Virus record (IMG/VR): IMGVR_UViG_3300022925_002539
Coordinates: 1-64,000 of that record
Length of the DNA: 64,000 nt
From: a virus
Direction: 5' to 3' (one strand)
The notes below the pieces were generated by a model that was not told the origin of the DNA, did no database searches, and saw only the letters and a program-made list of their open reading frames with translations. Positions 23,080 through 32,355 of the stretch are shown here, piece by piece (within the stretch, counting starts at the first letter, position 1; each line of letters starts with the position of its first letter). A program made the translations under genes and the position numbers.

Positions 23080-23664
23080 ATGGCAAAACAAACCGTAAAC
23101 TTAGGTAGTAGTGCAAACGACGGTACAGGTGATCCGTTACGTACTGCCTTTGATAAAATCAACGATAATTTTGATGAACTTTATCTATACAGTACTGCTG
23201 CAAGTGGCAACAATATTACAATAACTGGCAACACTATTGCTAGTGATAATACAAATGGTAATGTTATTATTGATCCAAATGGTACAGGTAGACTAGTAAT
23301 AGCAACAGGTGCAGAAATTAGATTAACAGACCATACCGACAATGGAGTTGCATACGTTGATGCTGATGGCGATATACAAACAAGTGGTGCATTTACTTTC
23401 GATGGAACAAATGTAGCAACTACAGGAAATATAAGTGTTAATACAAGATTATTACTAGAAGATAACAGAATTACAACACAAACAACTAACGATGATATTG
23501 ATATTGATCCAAATGGTACAGGTAAAATAAATTATATTACAACTGCTCAAACAACAGTAGGAGCTGCAGGTGGTGCTGATGCCTTACCGGCTACACCATC
23601 AACATATTTTCAAATCAAAATCAACGGTGTAAATTACGTAGTACCAGCATACGCAGTTAGTTAA
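23080..23664 (+). CDS. tail fibre protein, short paralogue
   Basis: 194 residues. Residues 1-36 (KQTVNLGSSANDGTGDPLRT, then AFDKINDNFDELY) are a conserved fibre-attachment module shared with the next gene. Two copies of a beta repeat ending DPNGTG follow at about 50-70 and 128-148. The protein is low in charged residues and rich in Thr, Asn, Gly and Asp, as usual for trimeric beta-helical fibres. It is probably a virion surface protein. Late promoter TATAAATA upstream. Confidence 0.75.
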   Translation: MAKQTVNLGSSANDGTGDPLRTAFDKINDNFDELYLYSTAASGNNITITGNTIASDNTNGNVIIDPNGTGRLVIATGAEIRLTDHTDNGVAYVDADGDIQTSGAFTFDGTNVATTGNISVNTRLLLEDNRITTQTTNDDIDIDPNGTGKINYITTAQTTVGAAGGADALPATPSTYFQIKINGVNYVVPAYAVS

Positions 23665-23674
23665 GGAGTAGTAC

Positions 23675-26590
23675 ATGAGCAAGCAAACTATTAATGTAGG
23701 TACTGCTAGTGACGACGGCACAGGTGATAGTCTACGTGCTGCTTTTGTAAAGGTAAATGAAAACTTTACAGAAGTTTACAACGAAATAGGCGGCGATAGT
23801 CTAAGTGAACTTAAATTAACTTCTAATAAGATAACAACTGACAATACCAATACAAATATTATTTTAGACCCTAATGGCACTGGTAAAGTAGAAGTTGAAG
23901 GAGATAGTTTATTTCGTGGAGACACAGTAGCAACAGGACAAATTAGAGGTGCTACCCTACAAGTAGATGGCAATGCAAACATAGATGGCGATATAATCGT
24001 TGATGGTTCAATGACTGCAGGTGCATTTACTCCTAGTAGTATTACAGTATCAGGTGCGTTTGTCGCAAATGGTACAGTAGACTTAGGTGATAGTAGTGCA
24101 GATACAGTTACAATTACAGGACGCATTGACAGCAGTATTGTTCCAGATGCAACTGCAACTTATAATTTAGGATCTAGTTCACTAAGATTTGCAACTGCAT
24201 ATGTAACAGACTTAGATGCAAGTGGTGATGTTACTATTGGTGGAAACATTACAATAGGTGATGCTACCACTGACAGTATTAGCATTAATGCAGATTTAAA
24301 CAGTAACTTAATACCCAATACACATAACACATTTGATATAGGAAGTACTACAAAATATTATAGAGATGTTTTTGCAACTACATACACAGGCACAAGTTCA
24401 GAGATTGGTGGTTTACAAACAATTAGTAATACTATTCAAAGTATATCAACTAATAGTGACATAACTATAAATCCACAAGGAACAGGAACTTTTATAGTTG
24501 CTGGTGATACTACATTAAATGGTGGGTTAACTGTTTCTGGGTCAAGTGACTTTGATACCATTACTACAGATGGATTAACTATTGTAGATAATAACATACA
24601 AGGTTCTCGTAGTAATGATAATATTAATTTAATACCAAACGGTACAGGAAACGTAGCATTAGGAAATTTAGTTTTTGATGCAGATCAAGTAGTAGGATCT
24701 AGTCAGGACAACTATGTTTTAACGTATGATGATGCATCAGGTACTATAAGATTAGAAGCCAATGCAGGCGGTGGTGGAGCAATAACAAGTATTGTTGAAG
24801 ACACAACCCCACAACTAGGCGGTAATTTAGATTTAAATGGTAACGATATCACAGGCACAGGTGATATTAATATAACTGGAACTGTAACTGCAACAAATTT
24901 AGTTGGAACATTTACAGGTTCCACTGACTTTGATACTATAACTACAGACGGCTTAACACTTGTAGACAATAATATTAGTGCAAATAGAACTAATGATGAT
25001 CTAATACTTTCATCAAGTGGTACAGGAAGTATCAATATAAACGGAACAGTAACAGGCACAGGCGTACTAGATGAAGATAATATGGCAAGTGACAGTGCTG
25101 TTCATCTTGCTACTCAGCAGAGTATCAAAGCATATGTGGATTCACAAATAACTGCTAGTGGAGATATAACTTCGGTTACTGCAGGTGATGGTTTAACTGG
25201 TGGTGGAGTATCTGGTGCAGTAACATTAAATGTGGTTGGCGGTACAGGTATTGATGCAAACGCAGATGACATTTCTATTGATTCAACTGTAGCAACATTA
25301 ACAGATACACAAACACTAACAAACAAAACCTTGACATCACCTATTGTCGGTGGCACTACAACAAGTGCTTCAGGTAACATTATTTTAGAACCAGCAACCA
25401 ATATTGTTGAAGTTAGAGGTGATGGTTCATCAGTAGTTGGTCAATTACAATTAAATTGTCATGTTAATTCACATGGCCAAGTAATTGCTTCTCAACCTCA
25501 TTCAGCAGGTGCTACAAATACATTAACATTACCAGGTGGTACTACAATTGGAAATGGTGACGCAACTTTAGTGTCAGATTCTGGTACACAAACATTAACA
25601 AACAAAACATTAACAAGTCCAGTTATTAATACTGGTGTAAGTGGTACTGCAATCCTTGATGAAGATAATTTTGCAAGTGATAGTGATACACAACTTGCAA
25701 CACAACAAAGTATTAAAGCATATGTTGATACGGAAACAGGAAATGTTGCTTCTGATTCGATGACATTTACTAATAAAACATTTGATGTTGAAGGTACAGG
25801 AAATAGTATTAGTAATATTGATGTTGCAGATTTTAAAGCGGCGGCAATAGTTATTGAAAGTGAAGGTATTGGAAGTAACGACAATGATACAACTTTACCT
25901 ACATCGGCAGCAGTAAAAGATTATGTTGATACTAATTCACAAGGTGCAATAGCAACTGCTGGTAACACAGGCTCAGGAAGCATTGGTGTAGGAGATACAC
26001 TACAGGCACTAGGTACAACAAATGAAATTGATGTCAATGCCGCCGGTAGTGCATTATCATTTAGTTTAGCAGATGATATCTCAGGTGTAACAAGTATTAC
26101 TGTTAGTGGCAGTTTAAACACAGATGGTATACAGATTGTAGACAACAATATAAGTTCAGATAGAAGTAATGATGACCTTACACTTGATGCTAATGGTACC
26201 GGACAAATTGTTTTCAGAGCACCAATACAGATTAATGAAGGCATTGAAGAAAAGTTTGAAACAACAACAGGTGCAACAGGTGTTACTGCTTTAGATTGTA
26301 GTACTGGACATATACATTATCTTACAGGTGCAAGTGGTGATATAACTGCAAACTTTACAAATTTAACACTTACTCAAGAATATGCCACAAACCTAACAGT
26401 AATAATTAATCAAGGTGGCACACCTTACGAAATTACTGCTGTTCAAATAGGTGGTGCGGCACAAACACTAAACTGGCAAGGTGGTTCAGCACCTACAGGA
26501 AATGCTAACGGTATTGATAGTTTTTCATTTACAATACTAAATGATGGCGGTTCTTATGTTGTTCTTGGACAGATGGTAGACTTTACATAA
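23675..26590 (+). CDS. long tail fibre protein
   Basis: 971 residues. The N-terminal module KQTINVGTASDDGTGDSLRA matches the preceding gene. At least five copies of a repeat of form NNI-x5-ND-x4-PNGTG occur across the shaft, plus two copies each of TQTLTNKTLTSP and LATQQSIKAYVD, motifs common in tail fibres. The C-terminal 100 residues (GATGVTALDCSTGHIHYL onward) are a distinct beta domain, probably the tip or the joint to the next protein. It overlaps the LamG-like gene by 1 nt. Host-receptor recognition is the expected role. Confidence 0.85.
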   Translation: MSKQTINVGTASDDGTGDSLRAAFVKVNENFTEVYNEIGGDSLSELKLTSNKITTDNTNTNIILDPNGTGKVEVEGDSLFRGDTVATGQIRGATLQVDGNANIDGDIIVDGSMTAGAFTPSSITVSGAFVANGTVDLGDSSADTVTITGRIDSSIVPDATATYNLGSSSLRFATAYVTDLDASGDVTIGGNITIGDATTDSISINADLNSNLIPNTHNTFDIGSTTKYYRDVFATTYTGTSSEIGGLQTISNTIQSISTNSDITINPQGTGTFIVAGDTTLNGGLTVSGSSDFDTITTDGLTIVDNNIQGSRSNDNINLIPNGTGNVALGNLVFDADQVVGSSQDNYVLTYDDASGTIRLEANAGGGGAITSIVEDTTPQLGGNLDLNGNDITGTGDINITGTVTATNLVGTFTGSTDFDTITTDGLTLVDNNISANRTNDDLILSSSGTGSININGTVTGTGVLDEDNMASDSAVHLATQQSIKAYVDSQITASGDITSVTAGDGLTGGGVSGAVTLNVVGGTGIDANADDISIDSTVATLTDTQTLTNKTLTSPIVGGTTTSASGNIILEPATNIVEVRGDGSSVVGQLQLNCHVNSHGQVIASQPHSAGATNTLTLPGGTTIGNGDATLVSDSGTQTLTNKTLTSPVINTGVSGTAILDEDNFASDSDTQLATQQSIKAYVDTETGNVASDSMTFTNKTFDVEGTGNSISNIDVADFKAAAIVIESEGIGSNDNDTTLPTSAAVKDYVDTNSQGAIATAGNTGSGSIGVGDTLQALGTTNEIDVNAAGSALSFSLADDISGVTSITVSGSLNTDGIQIVDNNISSDRSNDDLTLDANGTGQIVFRAPIQINEGIEEKFETTTGATGVTALDCSTGHIHYLTGASGDITANFTNLTLTQEYATNLTVIINQGGTPYEITAVQIGGAAQTLNWQGGSAPTGNANGIDSFSFTILNDGGSYVVLGQMVDFT

Positions 26591-27450
26591 TGCCAATAAT
26601 TGGAACAGTAAACGGTAGTTTTTTTGCAGGACGTAGATCAACTGCTTACAGTGGTGCGGCGTGGGATCCTTCAACAGATATAACTACTGCATTTTGGATA
26701 GATGCCTCAGACACAGGCAGTTATACATTGAGTGGTAGCACAGTTACAGCAGTCACCGACAAGGCAAGTAATTTCTCAATCACAGTCAACGGTACACCAA
26801 CCAGAGTTACCAGTGGATTAAACAGTCTTAACGTATGGGACTTTAGCGGATCTGGTGAGGACTTTACTACATCAGACGAACAGGCAGTAGCATCCAGTGG
26901 TAATCACTGGGCCATAGGCGTGTTTCTGGCGGACACCGTAAATGACACGCAGGACAGTTTCTACAGTTTTACAAACAACACAGTAGCAGCAGGTAGCAAA
27001 AGAGGCTATGCTGTCAGTTCCGGTAACGCCAGTGCATTCAACGGTGAGTTAGACCTAGATGGATTAAGTTCAAACAGAATTTCATCAACCATAGGTAACC
27101 TCGAAGCCTTTGACTCAGCAGTCAGCCTTGACGCATTTCATCTGGTAGGCACTATATTTAACAAAACTGGTAACCAAATCGCCGCCAGGGTAGATGGTTC
27201 AAACGCATTTACTCCTGTGAACGACTACGACAACTCAATCAACACTGACCAAGACGTGAGAATCATGCGTAACAGGGCTAACGAGAGACTGGATGGCAGA
27301 GTAGCAGAATTTTTTTGTGTTGCTGCCATTCCGGGTACAGGCGGCACAGACATAACAGATTTTGAAAAAGCAGAAGGTTATCTTGCTCACAAATGGGGCT
27401 TAACCGCCAACTTACCAGTTGATCACCCATATAAATCGTCAGCACCGTAA
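26590..27450 (+). CDS. LamG/concanavalin-like adhesin
   Basis: 286 residues. WIDASDTGSYTLSGSTVTAV near the start, GRVAEFFCVAAIPG and a final EGYLAHKWGLTANLPVDHPYK form the pattern of concanavalin-like (LamG-type) lectin domains on phage and bacterial surface proteins. It directly follows the long fibre, so it may be the receptor-binding tip. Codon usage is distinctly more GC-ending (GCC, GAC, CTG, AAC) than the flanking fibre genes, suggesting recent acquisition or domain swapping. Confidence 0.75.
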   Translation: MPIIGTVNGSFFAGRRSTAYSGAAWDPSTDITTAFWIDASDTGSYTLSGSTVTAVTDKASNFSITVNGTPTRVTSGLNSLNVWDFSGSGEDFTTSDEQAVASSGNHWAIGVFLADTVNDTQDSFYSFTNNTVAAGSKRGYAVSSGNASAFNGELDLDGLSSNRISSTIGNLEAFDSAVSLDAFHLVGTIFNKTGNQIAARVDGSNAFTPVNDYDNSINTDQDVRIMRNRANERLDGRVAEFFCVAAIPGTGGTDITDFEKAEGYLAHKWGLTANLPVDHPYKSSAP

Positions 27451-27458
27451 GATAAATA
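27451..27458 (+). promoter_or_regulatory. late-type promoter element GATAAATA
   Basis: Immediately after the stop of the adhesin gene, with an ACGAGGAG ribosome site before 27482. Confidence 0.55.
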
Positions 27459-27481
27459 CTGTATAACGAGGAGTATATAGT

Positions 27482-30022
27482 ATGGCGGCTCCAGTATGGA
27501 TCACACCACCAGGCGATTTGGGCACAGTAGTAGAAGGCGAATTCTATCAAATTCAACTTAATGCAGACAATGCAAATAGTTACAAATACCTTAGTGGCGT
27601 TCTTCCTGTAGGTATAAGAGTTACTACAAATGGTGTTATTGAAGGCAATCCTAAAAACTATGATTATATACAGGGTGTGCCAGCAGAAGTAGCAAAAGAC
27701 GTCACTAGTAAATTTGTTGTTAGAGCAGTAAGTTTAGATGGCACAGTTGCAGATCGTGTTTTTGAGATGACTGTCACTGGACAGGATGCTCCCACAATTG
27801 ATTCGACACCTGCAAGTAATTTAGGCGCATACTTAGATGGTGAGTTAGTAGATGTACAACTAACTGCTACAGATCCAGATCCTCTAGATACACTAACTTG
27901 GTCATTACAAAGTGGTCAAATACCTAGTGGTGTTACAGTTTCTAGCACAGGCAGAATTTACGGATATATAGATCCTTTTGCTGATATAGATGGTACACCA
28001 GGTTTTGATGATACAAACTTTGATATGAGTGAGTGGGATTTTAGAACGAAAGCAATAAACAAAAATTATGAATTTACTGTACAAGTTACTGATGGCAAAG
28101 ATGTAGATTTCAAAACATATACGTTATATGCAGTAAGTAGAAACGCCGTTACTGCAGATATGGACTTAGTAACTGCAGATAATATTAATGATTCAAATAC
28201 AAACATTGACATAAGTCAATTATTAGATGCAAGTGAAACAAATTTAAGAGTTCCTGCATTACTAACACAAAGTACAGGACTAGGACGCATCAAAGATAAT
28301 AATGTCTTTAATTTCCAATTTTTAGGCAAAGACTTTGATGGCGATACTATTGATTATATACTTTCAAGCGGATCATTACCAACAGGACTATCTCTTAACA
28401 GTCAAAGTGGCTGGTTAACAGGTACAATTCCAAGTTTTAGTGCTATTGAAACAAATTTTACCTTTGGTATAAAAGTACAAAAACGAGATTTAACAGAATA
28501 TATTAGTACCGAGACAAGTTTTACAATTACTGTTGTAGGATCAGAAGTAAGTAATATTACATGGCCTAGTAACAACTTAACTATAAAGACAGGAGAGCAA
28601 AGTCAACTAGACGTAATTGCTACAATAAGTGATGGGACACCTGTACAATATGAATTAAAAAGTGGTGTTACAACTATACCTGCAGGAAATTTTGTAGTAG
28701 GTGAAGAATATACAATAGTAACTGCCGGTACTACAGATTTTATTGCAATAGGAAGTTTTGATAACAAAGTAGGAACAAAATTTACTGCAACAGGAATAGG
28801 ATCAGGCACAGGTACTGCAAGTTTAGGAACAAACAAACTTCCACAGGGTTTAAAATTAAACAGTGATGGATTTATAGTAGGTAGAGTAAGTTTCGAAACA
28901 TTAATGTTCGATACAGGTACAACTACTTTTGATTTAGAAGATCTATACACAAACGAAACAACATTTGAATCTGTTTATAGTTTTGTAGCAAGAGTATTCA
29001 GTACTGATGGTAGTGTAGATACATATAAAAAGTTTACAATTACACTTACTGCAGATACAGATAGGCCTTATGATAGTGTATATGCACTAGCATTGCCTAG
29101 CCAATCACAAAGAGAAATTTATGAGAGTATAATACAAAATAGTGATGATATCCCTACACAAGATATTTACAGAATAAGTGATTATGCTTTTGGTGTACAA
29201 ACAGATATAAGATCATTAATAATTACAGGACTTACTCCTAGTAATGAAACAGATTATATAAGTGCAATGAATAGAAACTTTTACAATAATACATTACGTT
29301 TTGGAGGGTTTAAAACTGCAAGAGCACTTAATTCAGATGATACTGTAAAATATGAAATAGTATATATAGAATTAGTAGATAATATGCAAGGGGTAAATCC
29401 AACTACAGGACTTAGTGATAGTCCTGCGTTAAGACAGGATCTACGTAGTGCAACTACCTGGACAAATCCATTTCATGTAAGTGAAACAATGCCTGATGTC
29501 AGTCATAGTCAATATCTTGCATCTCAGGACAATATGTACTTTGCTTATCCTAATAGTATAGAAAATATGAGAAGCAGATTAGGAACAGGAATAGGTCATC
29601 AAATATTAGAACGTAAAGTTCTTCCAAATTGGATGCAGGATAAACAGACTGACGATACAGTTTTAGGTTGGACATTGGCAGCACCTGTTGTATATTGTAA
29701 ACCAGGGACTGCAGATAAAATAAAATACAGGTTAGAAGAACGAATTAAAAATGATAATTTAGACATTAAAAAGATAAGTTTTGAAATAGATAGATTTATA
29801 TTAGATAATAACTTATCCAAAAATTTTGATAAAACTTCTAATATGTTTACTTCTACTTCTGAAACTAGTTTTGATGTAACTACAACAGTAACTTCATTTG
29901 ATGGTGATGGTACAAGATTTTTTGCAACAATAGATACGTATACAGACAAAGATGAAGGCGATTTATATATCAAGTTTCCACAAGTTGGAGTTTTTGATAG
30001 GTTGCCTTATACTGAAAGATAA
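27482..30022 (+). CDS. large virion protein with Ig-like (He_PIG) domains
   Basis: 846 residues. Four putative Ig-type He_PIG domains are readable from the recurring LPxG(I/L)xxxxxGxIxGx pattern (GVLPVGIRVTTNGVIEG, SGQIPSGVTVSSTGRIYGY, SGSLPTGLSLNSQSGWLTG, NKLPQGLKLNSDGFIVG). An extra module of about 45 residues (402-448, GEEYTIVTAGTTDFIAIG and ATGIGSGTGTA) is inserted in the fourth. The C-terminal 300 residues are alpha-beta and probably attach to the virion. Extended baseplate or fibre component is the likely role. Confidence 0.7.
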   Translation: MAAPVWITPPGDLGTVVEGEFYQIQLNADNANSYKYLSGVLPVGIRVTTNGVIEGNPKNYDYIQGVPAEVAKDVTSKFVVRAVSLDGTVADRVFEMTVTGQDAPTIDSTPASNLGAYLDGELVDVQLTATDPDPLDTLTWSLQSGQIPSGVTVSSTGRIYGYIDPFADIDGTPGFDDTNFDMSEWDFRTKAINKNYEFTVQVTDGKDVDFKTYTLYAVSRNAVTADMDLVTADNINDSNTNIDISQLLDASETNLRVPALLTQSTGLGRIKDNNVFNFQFLGKDFDGDTIDYILSSGSLPTGLSLNSQSGWLTGTIPSFSAIETNFTFGIKVQKRDLTEYISTETSFTITVVGSEVSNITWPSNNLTIKTGEQSQLDVIATISDGTPVQYELKSGVTTIPAGNFVVGEEYTIVTAGTTDFIAIGSFDNKVGTKFTATGIGSGTGTASLGTNKLPQGLKLNSDGFIVGRVSFETLMFDTGTTTFDLEDLYTNETTFESVYSFVARVFSTDGSVDTYKKFTITLTADTDRPYDSVYALALPSQSQREIYESIIQNSDDIPTQDIYRISDYAFGVQTDIRSLIITGLTPSNETDYISAMNRNFYNNTLRFGGFKTARALNSDDTVKYEIVYIELVDNMQGVNPTTGLSDSPALRQDLRSATTWTNPFHVSETMPDVSHSQYLASQDNMYFAYPNSIENMRSRLGTGIGHQILERKVLPNWMQDKQTDDTVLGWTLAAPVVYCKPGTADKIKYRLEERIKNDNLDIKKISFEIDRFILDNNLSKNFDKTSNMFTSTSETSFDVTTTVTSFDGDGTRFFATIDTYTDKDEGDLYIKFPQVGVFDRLPYTER

Positions 30023-30025
30023 ATA
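30018..30025 (+). promoter_or_regulatory. late-type promoter element GATAAATA
   Basis: Overlaps the stop codon of the preceding virion gene; GACGGAG ribosome site before 30059. Confidence 0.55.
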
Positions 30026-30058
30026 TATACATAATTTCCAAGACGGAGAAAAAAGATA

Positions 30059-30787
30059 ATGGCAAGTTCAATTGTAACAACAGGTATTGATACAGCATAT
30101 CCAGTAGCAGGACAGGACAACGATAGTCAAGGCTTTCGTGATAATTTTACAAATTTAAAAACTGCACTTGATACTGCTAAATCAGAGATAACAGACTTAG
30201 AAGCAAAAGCAGTACTAAAGAGTGCGTTAAGTGGAGACTCACTAAGCAACGACGGTGCAGGTGCAGTGCTTGAAGATTTTGAACTTAAAGACATAAGCGA
30301 AACACGTATTGCTAAAGGCACAGTTTCAGGTACTCAAACATTTGATTTTAGTGCAGGCCCGTACCAAACACTTACAACTAGTGGTAGTGTCACTCTAGCA
30401 TTTAGTAACTTTCCTGCTTCAGGAAAAGTTGGTACACTTAGAGTTGAAATAAACGTGGCAAGTGTAGCTCATACTATTACATTACCAAGTGCAGTAGATA
30501 TAGGACAAGATCAATTAATTGGTTCAAATGGTGCTCGTGTAATTACTCCGGATAGAACAGGTGTTCATATATTTGAATTTGTAACTGATGATGCAGGTAC
30601 AAGTATTGCAGTAATAGATTGCCTCAGAAACAATAGAGCCATAGAAGTTAGAACTGCAACTGCTGCAGGCCAAGCTGGTGATGCTGCAGGTGATATTGCC
30701 GCAGATGCTACAAACTTGTATGTTTGTACAGGTACATATGATGGTTCTACAGTTATTTGGAAAAAATTAGTTCTACAAGCAATTTAA
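30059..30787 (+). CDS. fibre-like virion protein
   Basis: 242 residues. The N-terminus (AGQDNDSQGFRDNFTNLKTAL) is a variant of the fibre-attachment module seen at 23080 and 23675. A short helix is followed by beta structure with TLTTSGSVTLAFSNFPASGK and ITLPSAVDIG, typical of fibre head domains. It ends the late structural block; an early promoter follows. Tail fibre or fibre-tip accessory is likely. Confidence 0.7.
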   Translation: MASSIVTTGIDTAYPVAGQDNDSQGFRDNFTNLKTALDTAKSEITDLEAKAVLKSALSGDSLSNDGAGAVLEDFELKDISETRIAKGTVSGTQTFDFSAGPYQTLTTSGSVTLAFSNFPASGKVGTLRVEINVASVAHTITLPSAVDIGQDQLIGSNGARVITPDRTGVHIFEFVTDDAGTSIAVIDCLRNNRAIEVRTATAAGQAGDAAGDIAADATNLYVCTGTYDGSTVIWKKLVLQAI

Positions 30788-30790
30788 CAG

Positions 30791-30818
30791 TTGACTATTA
30801 AATTATATCTGCTATAAT
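30791..30818 (+). promoter_or_regulatory. extended -10 promoter
   Basis: TTGACT (30791-30796), 16-nt spacer ending TGC, TATAAT (30813-30818). Drives mazG and the BI-1-like gene. Confidence 0.75.
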
Positions 30819-30842
30819 ATAAACTTATTATTAGAGGTATAA

Positions 30843-31250
30843 ATGAAACAAATCGATTTAAACAAATACAAAGAATTCGTACAAGCAGTTACAAGTGCTG
30901 AATCCAACAATGTGGGTGACATGAAAACTGCGGTAGACAATCTTGAAGACAGTGGTGTAAATGTAAGTTTACTACTGACTGGTGCAGTAGGTATCAGTGC
31001 AGAAGGTGGTGAGTTTATGGAAATTGTAAAGAAGTGTATATTTCAAGGCAAACCACTTAACGAAGAAACACAGTATCATGCTAAAAGAGAACTAGGTGAT
31101 ATTATGTGGTATTGGATAAATTCATGCCGTGCATTGAATCTTGATCCAAACGAAGTAATAGCAGAAAATGTTAAAAAGTTAGAAGCACGTTACCCAGGTG
31201 GTAGTTTTGATGCTTTCTATAGTGAGAATAGAAAAGACGGAGATTTATAA
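30843..31250 (+). CDS. mazG: MazG-like nucleotide pyrophosphohydrolase
   Basis: 135 residues. The four-helix MazG core shows GISAEGGEFMEIVKK followed by KRELGDIMWYW, giving the ExxE and ExxD metal-binding residues of the family. The C-terminal NLDPNEVIAENVKKLEARYP is also typical. Members hydrolyse (d)NTPs or alarmones; phage copies are thought to alter nucleotide pools or ppGpp. The gene is early by promoter and overlaps the membrane protein after it by 1 nt. Confidence 0.85.
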   Translation: MKQIDLNKYKEFVQAVTSAESNNVGDMKTAVDNLEDSGVNVSLLLTGAVGISAEGGEFMEIVKKCIFQGKPLNEETQYHAKRELGDIMWYWINSCRALNLDPNEVIAENVKKLEARYPGGSFDAFYSENRKDGDL

Positions 31251-31933
31251 TGAATAGATCAGCATATGCGACAACTAGTTATCAGTATGATGAAGGTTTA
31301 CGTAAATTTATGTTGAATATGTTTAACCACACTGCTATGGGATTAGCAGTAAGTGGTGTTGTTGCTTATTTTGTTTATGCAACAGGATTAGTATACTCAT
31401 TAATGAGTGGTCCACTAGCATGGGTAGTAATGTTAGCACCATTGGGTATGATTTTTTGGTATAGTTTTGCAGGACGTAATTGGGAACTATCTACTACAAA
31501 GAACTTTTACTATGCATTTACTGCCGTAATGGGTATAGGATTAAGTGCATTATTTGCAGTTTATACTGCCTATAGTTTAGTTCAAGTTTTCTTCATTACA
31601 AGTGCAACTTTTGCTGGTGCAAGTATATATGGATATAGTACTAAAAAAGATCTAACTTCAATGGGTAGTTTTTTAATAATAGGACTAATTGGAATAATAA
31701 TTGCTAGTATTGTAAATATCTTCTTAGCAAGCAGTGGATTACATTTTGCAATTAGTATTATTGGTGTACTTATATTTACAGGTTTGACTGCCTGGGACAC
31801 ACAAAGAGCTAAACAAATTTATAACGAATGTGGTGGCGATGAAAGATACGGAGTACAGTTTGCATTAAGTTTATATCTTAATTTTATCAACTTATTCCAA
31901 ATGTTATTAGCACTACTAGGAAATAGAGAATAG
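31250..31933 (+). CDS. Bax inhibitor-1 family membrane protein
   Basis: 227 residues with seven hydrophobic segments. The N-terminal LRKFMLNMFNHTAMGLAVSGVVAYF and the C-terminal TAWDTQRAKQIY are signatures of the BI-1/YbhL/YccA (TMBIM) family. Bacterial relatives interact with membrane proteases such as FtsH or conduct Ca2+/H+. A phage copy could modulate host membrane proteolysis or ion balance (inference). Early promoter, co-transcribed with mazG. Confidence 0.85.
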   Translation: MNRSAYATTSYQYDEGLRKFMLNMFNHTAMGLAVSGVVAYFVYATGLVYSLMSGPLAWVVMLAPLGMIFWYSFAGRNWELSTTKNFYYAFTAVMGIGLSALFAVYTAYSLVQVFFITSATFAGASIYGYSTKKDLTSMGSFLIIGLIGIIIASIVNIFLASSGLHFAISIIGVLIFTGLTAWDTQRAKQIYNECGGDERYGVQFALSLYLNFINLFQMLLALLGNRE

Positions 31934-31936
31934 TAT

Positions 31937-32110
31937 TTGCTTACAACAAAAGATCATTGGGTTTGTGGAATATTTGCATTATTAATGTATATAAGTCTTA
32001 AGATTACACTAAGTCCTACAGTATTAAGTTTATTTGGTGCATTTTTATTATATTGGAATTGGAGATCTTTTTTAATGTATTGTGAAAAAAGAAGGGTAGG
32101 TGAAATGTGA
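31937..32110 (+). CDS. small membrane protein, TTG start
   Basis: 57 residues from TTG 31937, three nt after the BI-1-like gene, ending in an overlap with the next GTG start (GTGA). Two hydrophobic stretches (WVCGIFALLMYIS and TVLSLFGAFLLYW) and a basic tail (CEKRRVGEM). Coupling to both neighbours supports it; there is no ATG near the start. It may associate with the BI-1-like protein. Confidence 0.5.
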   Translation: MLTTKDHWVCGIFALLMYISLKITLSPTVLSLFGAFLLYWNWRSFLMYCEKRRVGEM

Positions 32111-32352
32111 ACCATCCACTAACTCCTAATGTTTTTGAATTATCAGACAGTGATTTAACAAAGAAGATAAATGAACTAAACAAACGTTTAGTATGGGCAC
32201 ATACTAGTGGCCATGGACATGTTGTAAATCAAATACATATGATGTTAGATGATTACAAAGCAGAACAACAACGTAGAGAACACGAAAGATACGAAAAATT
32301 AAACAATAAAGATAACAAAGGCAAAGACTGGGACTCGTTAATCGATGTATAA
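32107..32352 (+). CDS. small helical phage protein
   Basis: 81 residues from a GTG with GGGTAGG upstream. LTKKINELNKRLVWAHTSGH and a Lys/Glu-rich C-terminus form a coiled coil. I recall similar short proteins in marine T4-like phages without known function. Confidence 0.6.
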   Translation: MNHPLTPNVFELSDSDLTKKINELNKRLVWAHTSGHGHVVNQIHMMLDDYKAEQQRREHERYEKLNNKDNKGKDWDSLIDV

Positions 32353-32355
32353 TCA

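Noticed and set aside
23776-26244. Long open frames on the minus strand inside the tail-fibre gene
   Set aside because: They mirror the Thr/Asn/Gly-rich repeat coding and lack ribosome sites; shadows of the plus-strand gene.
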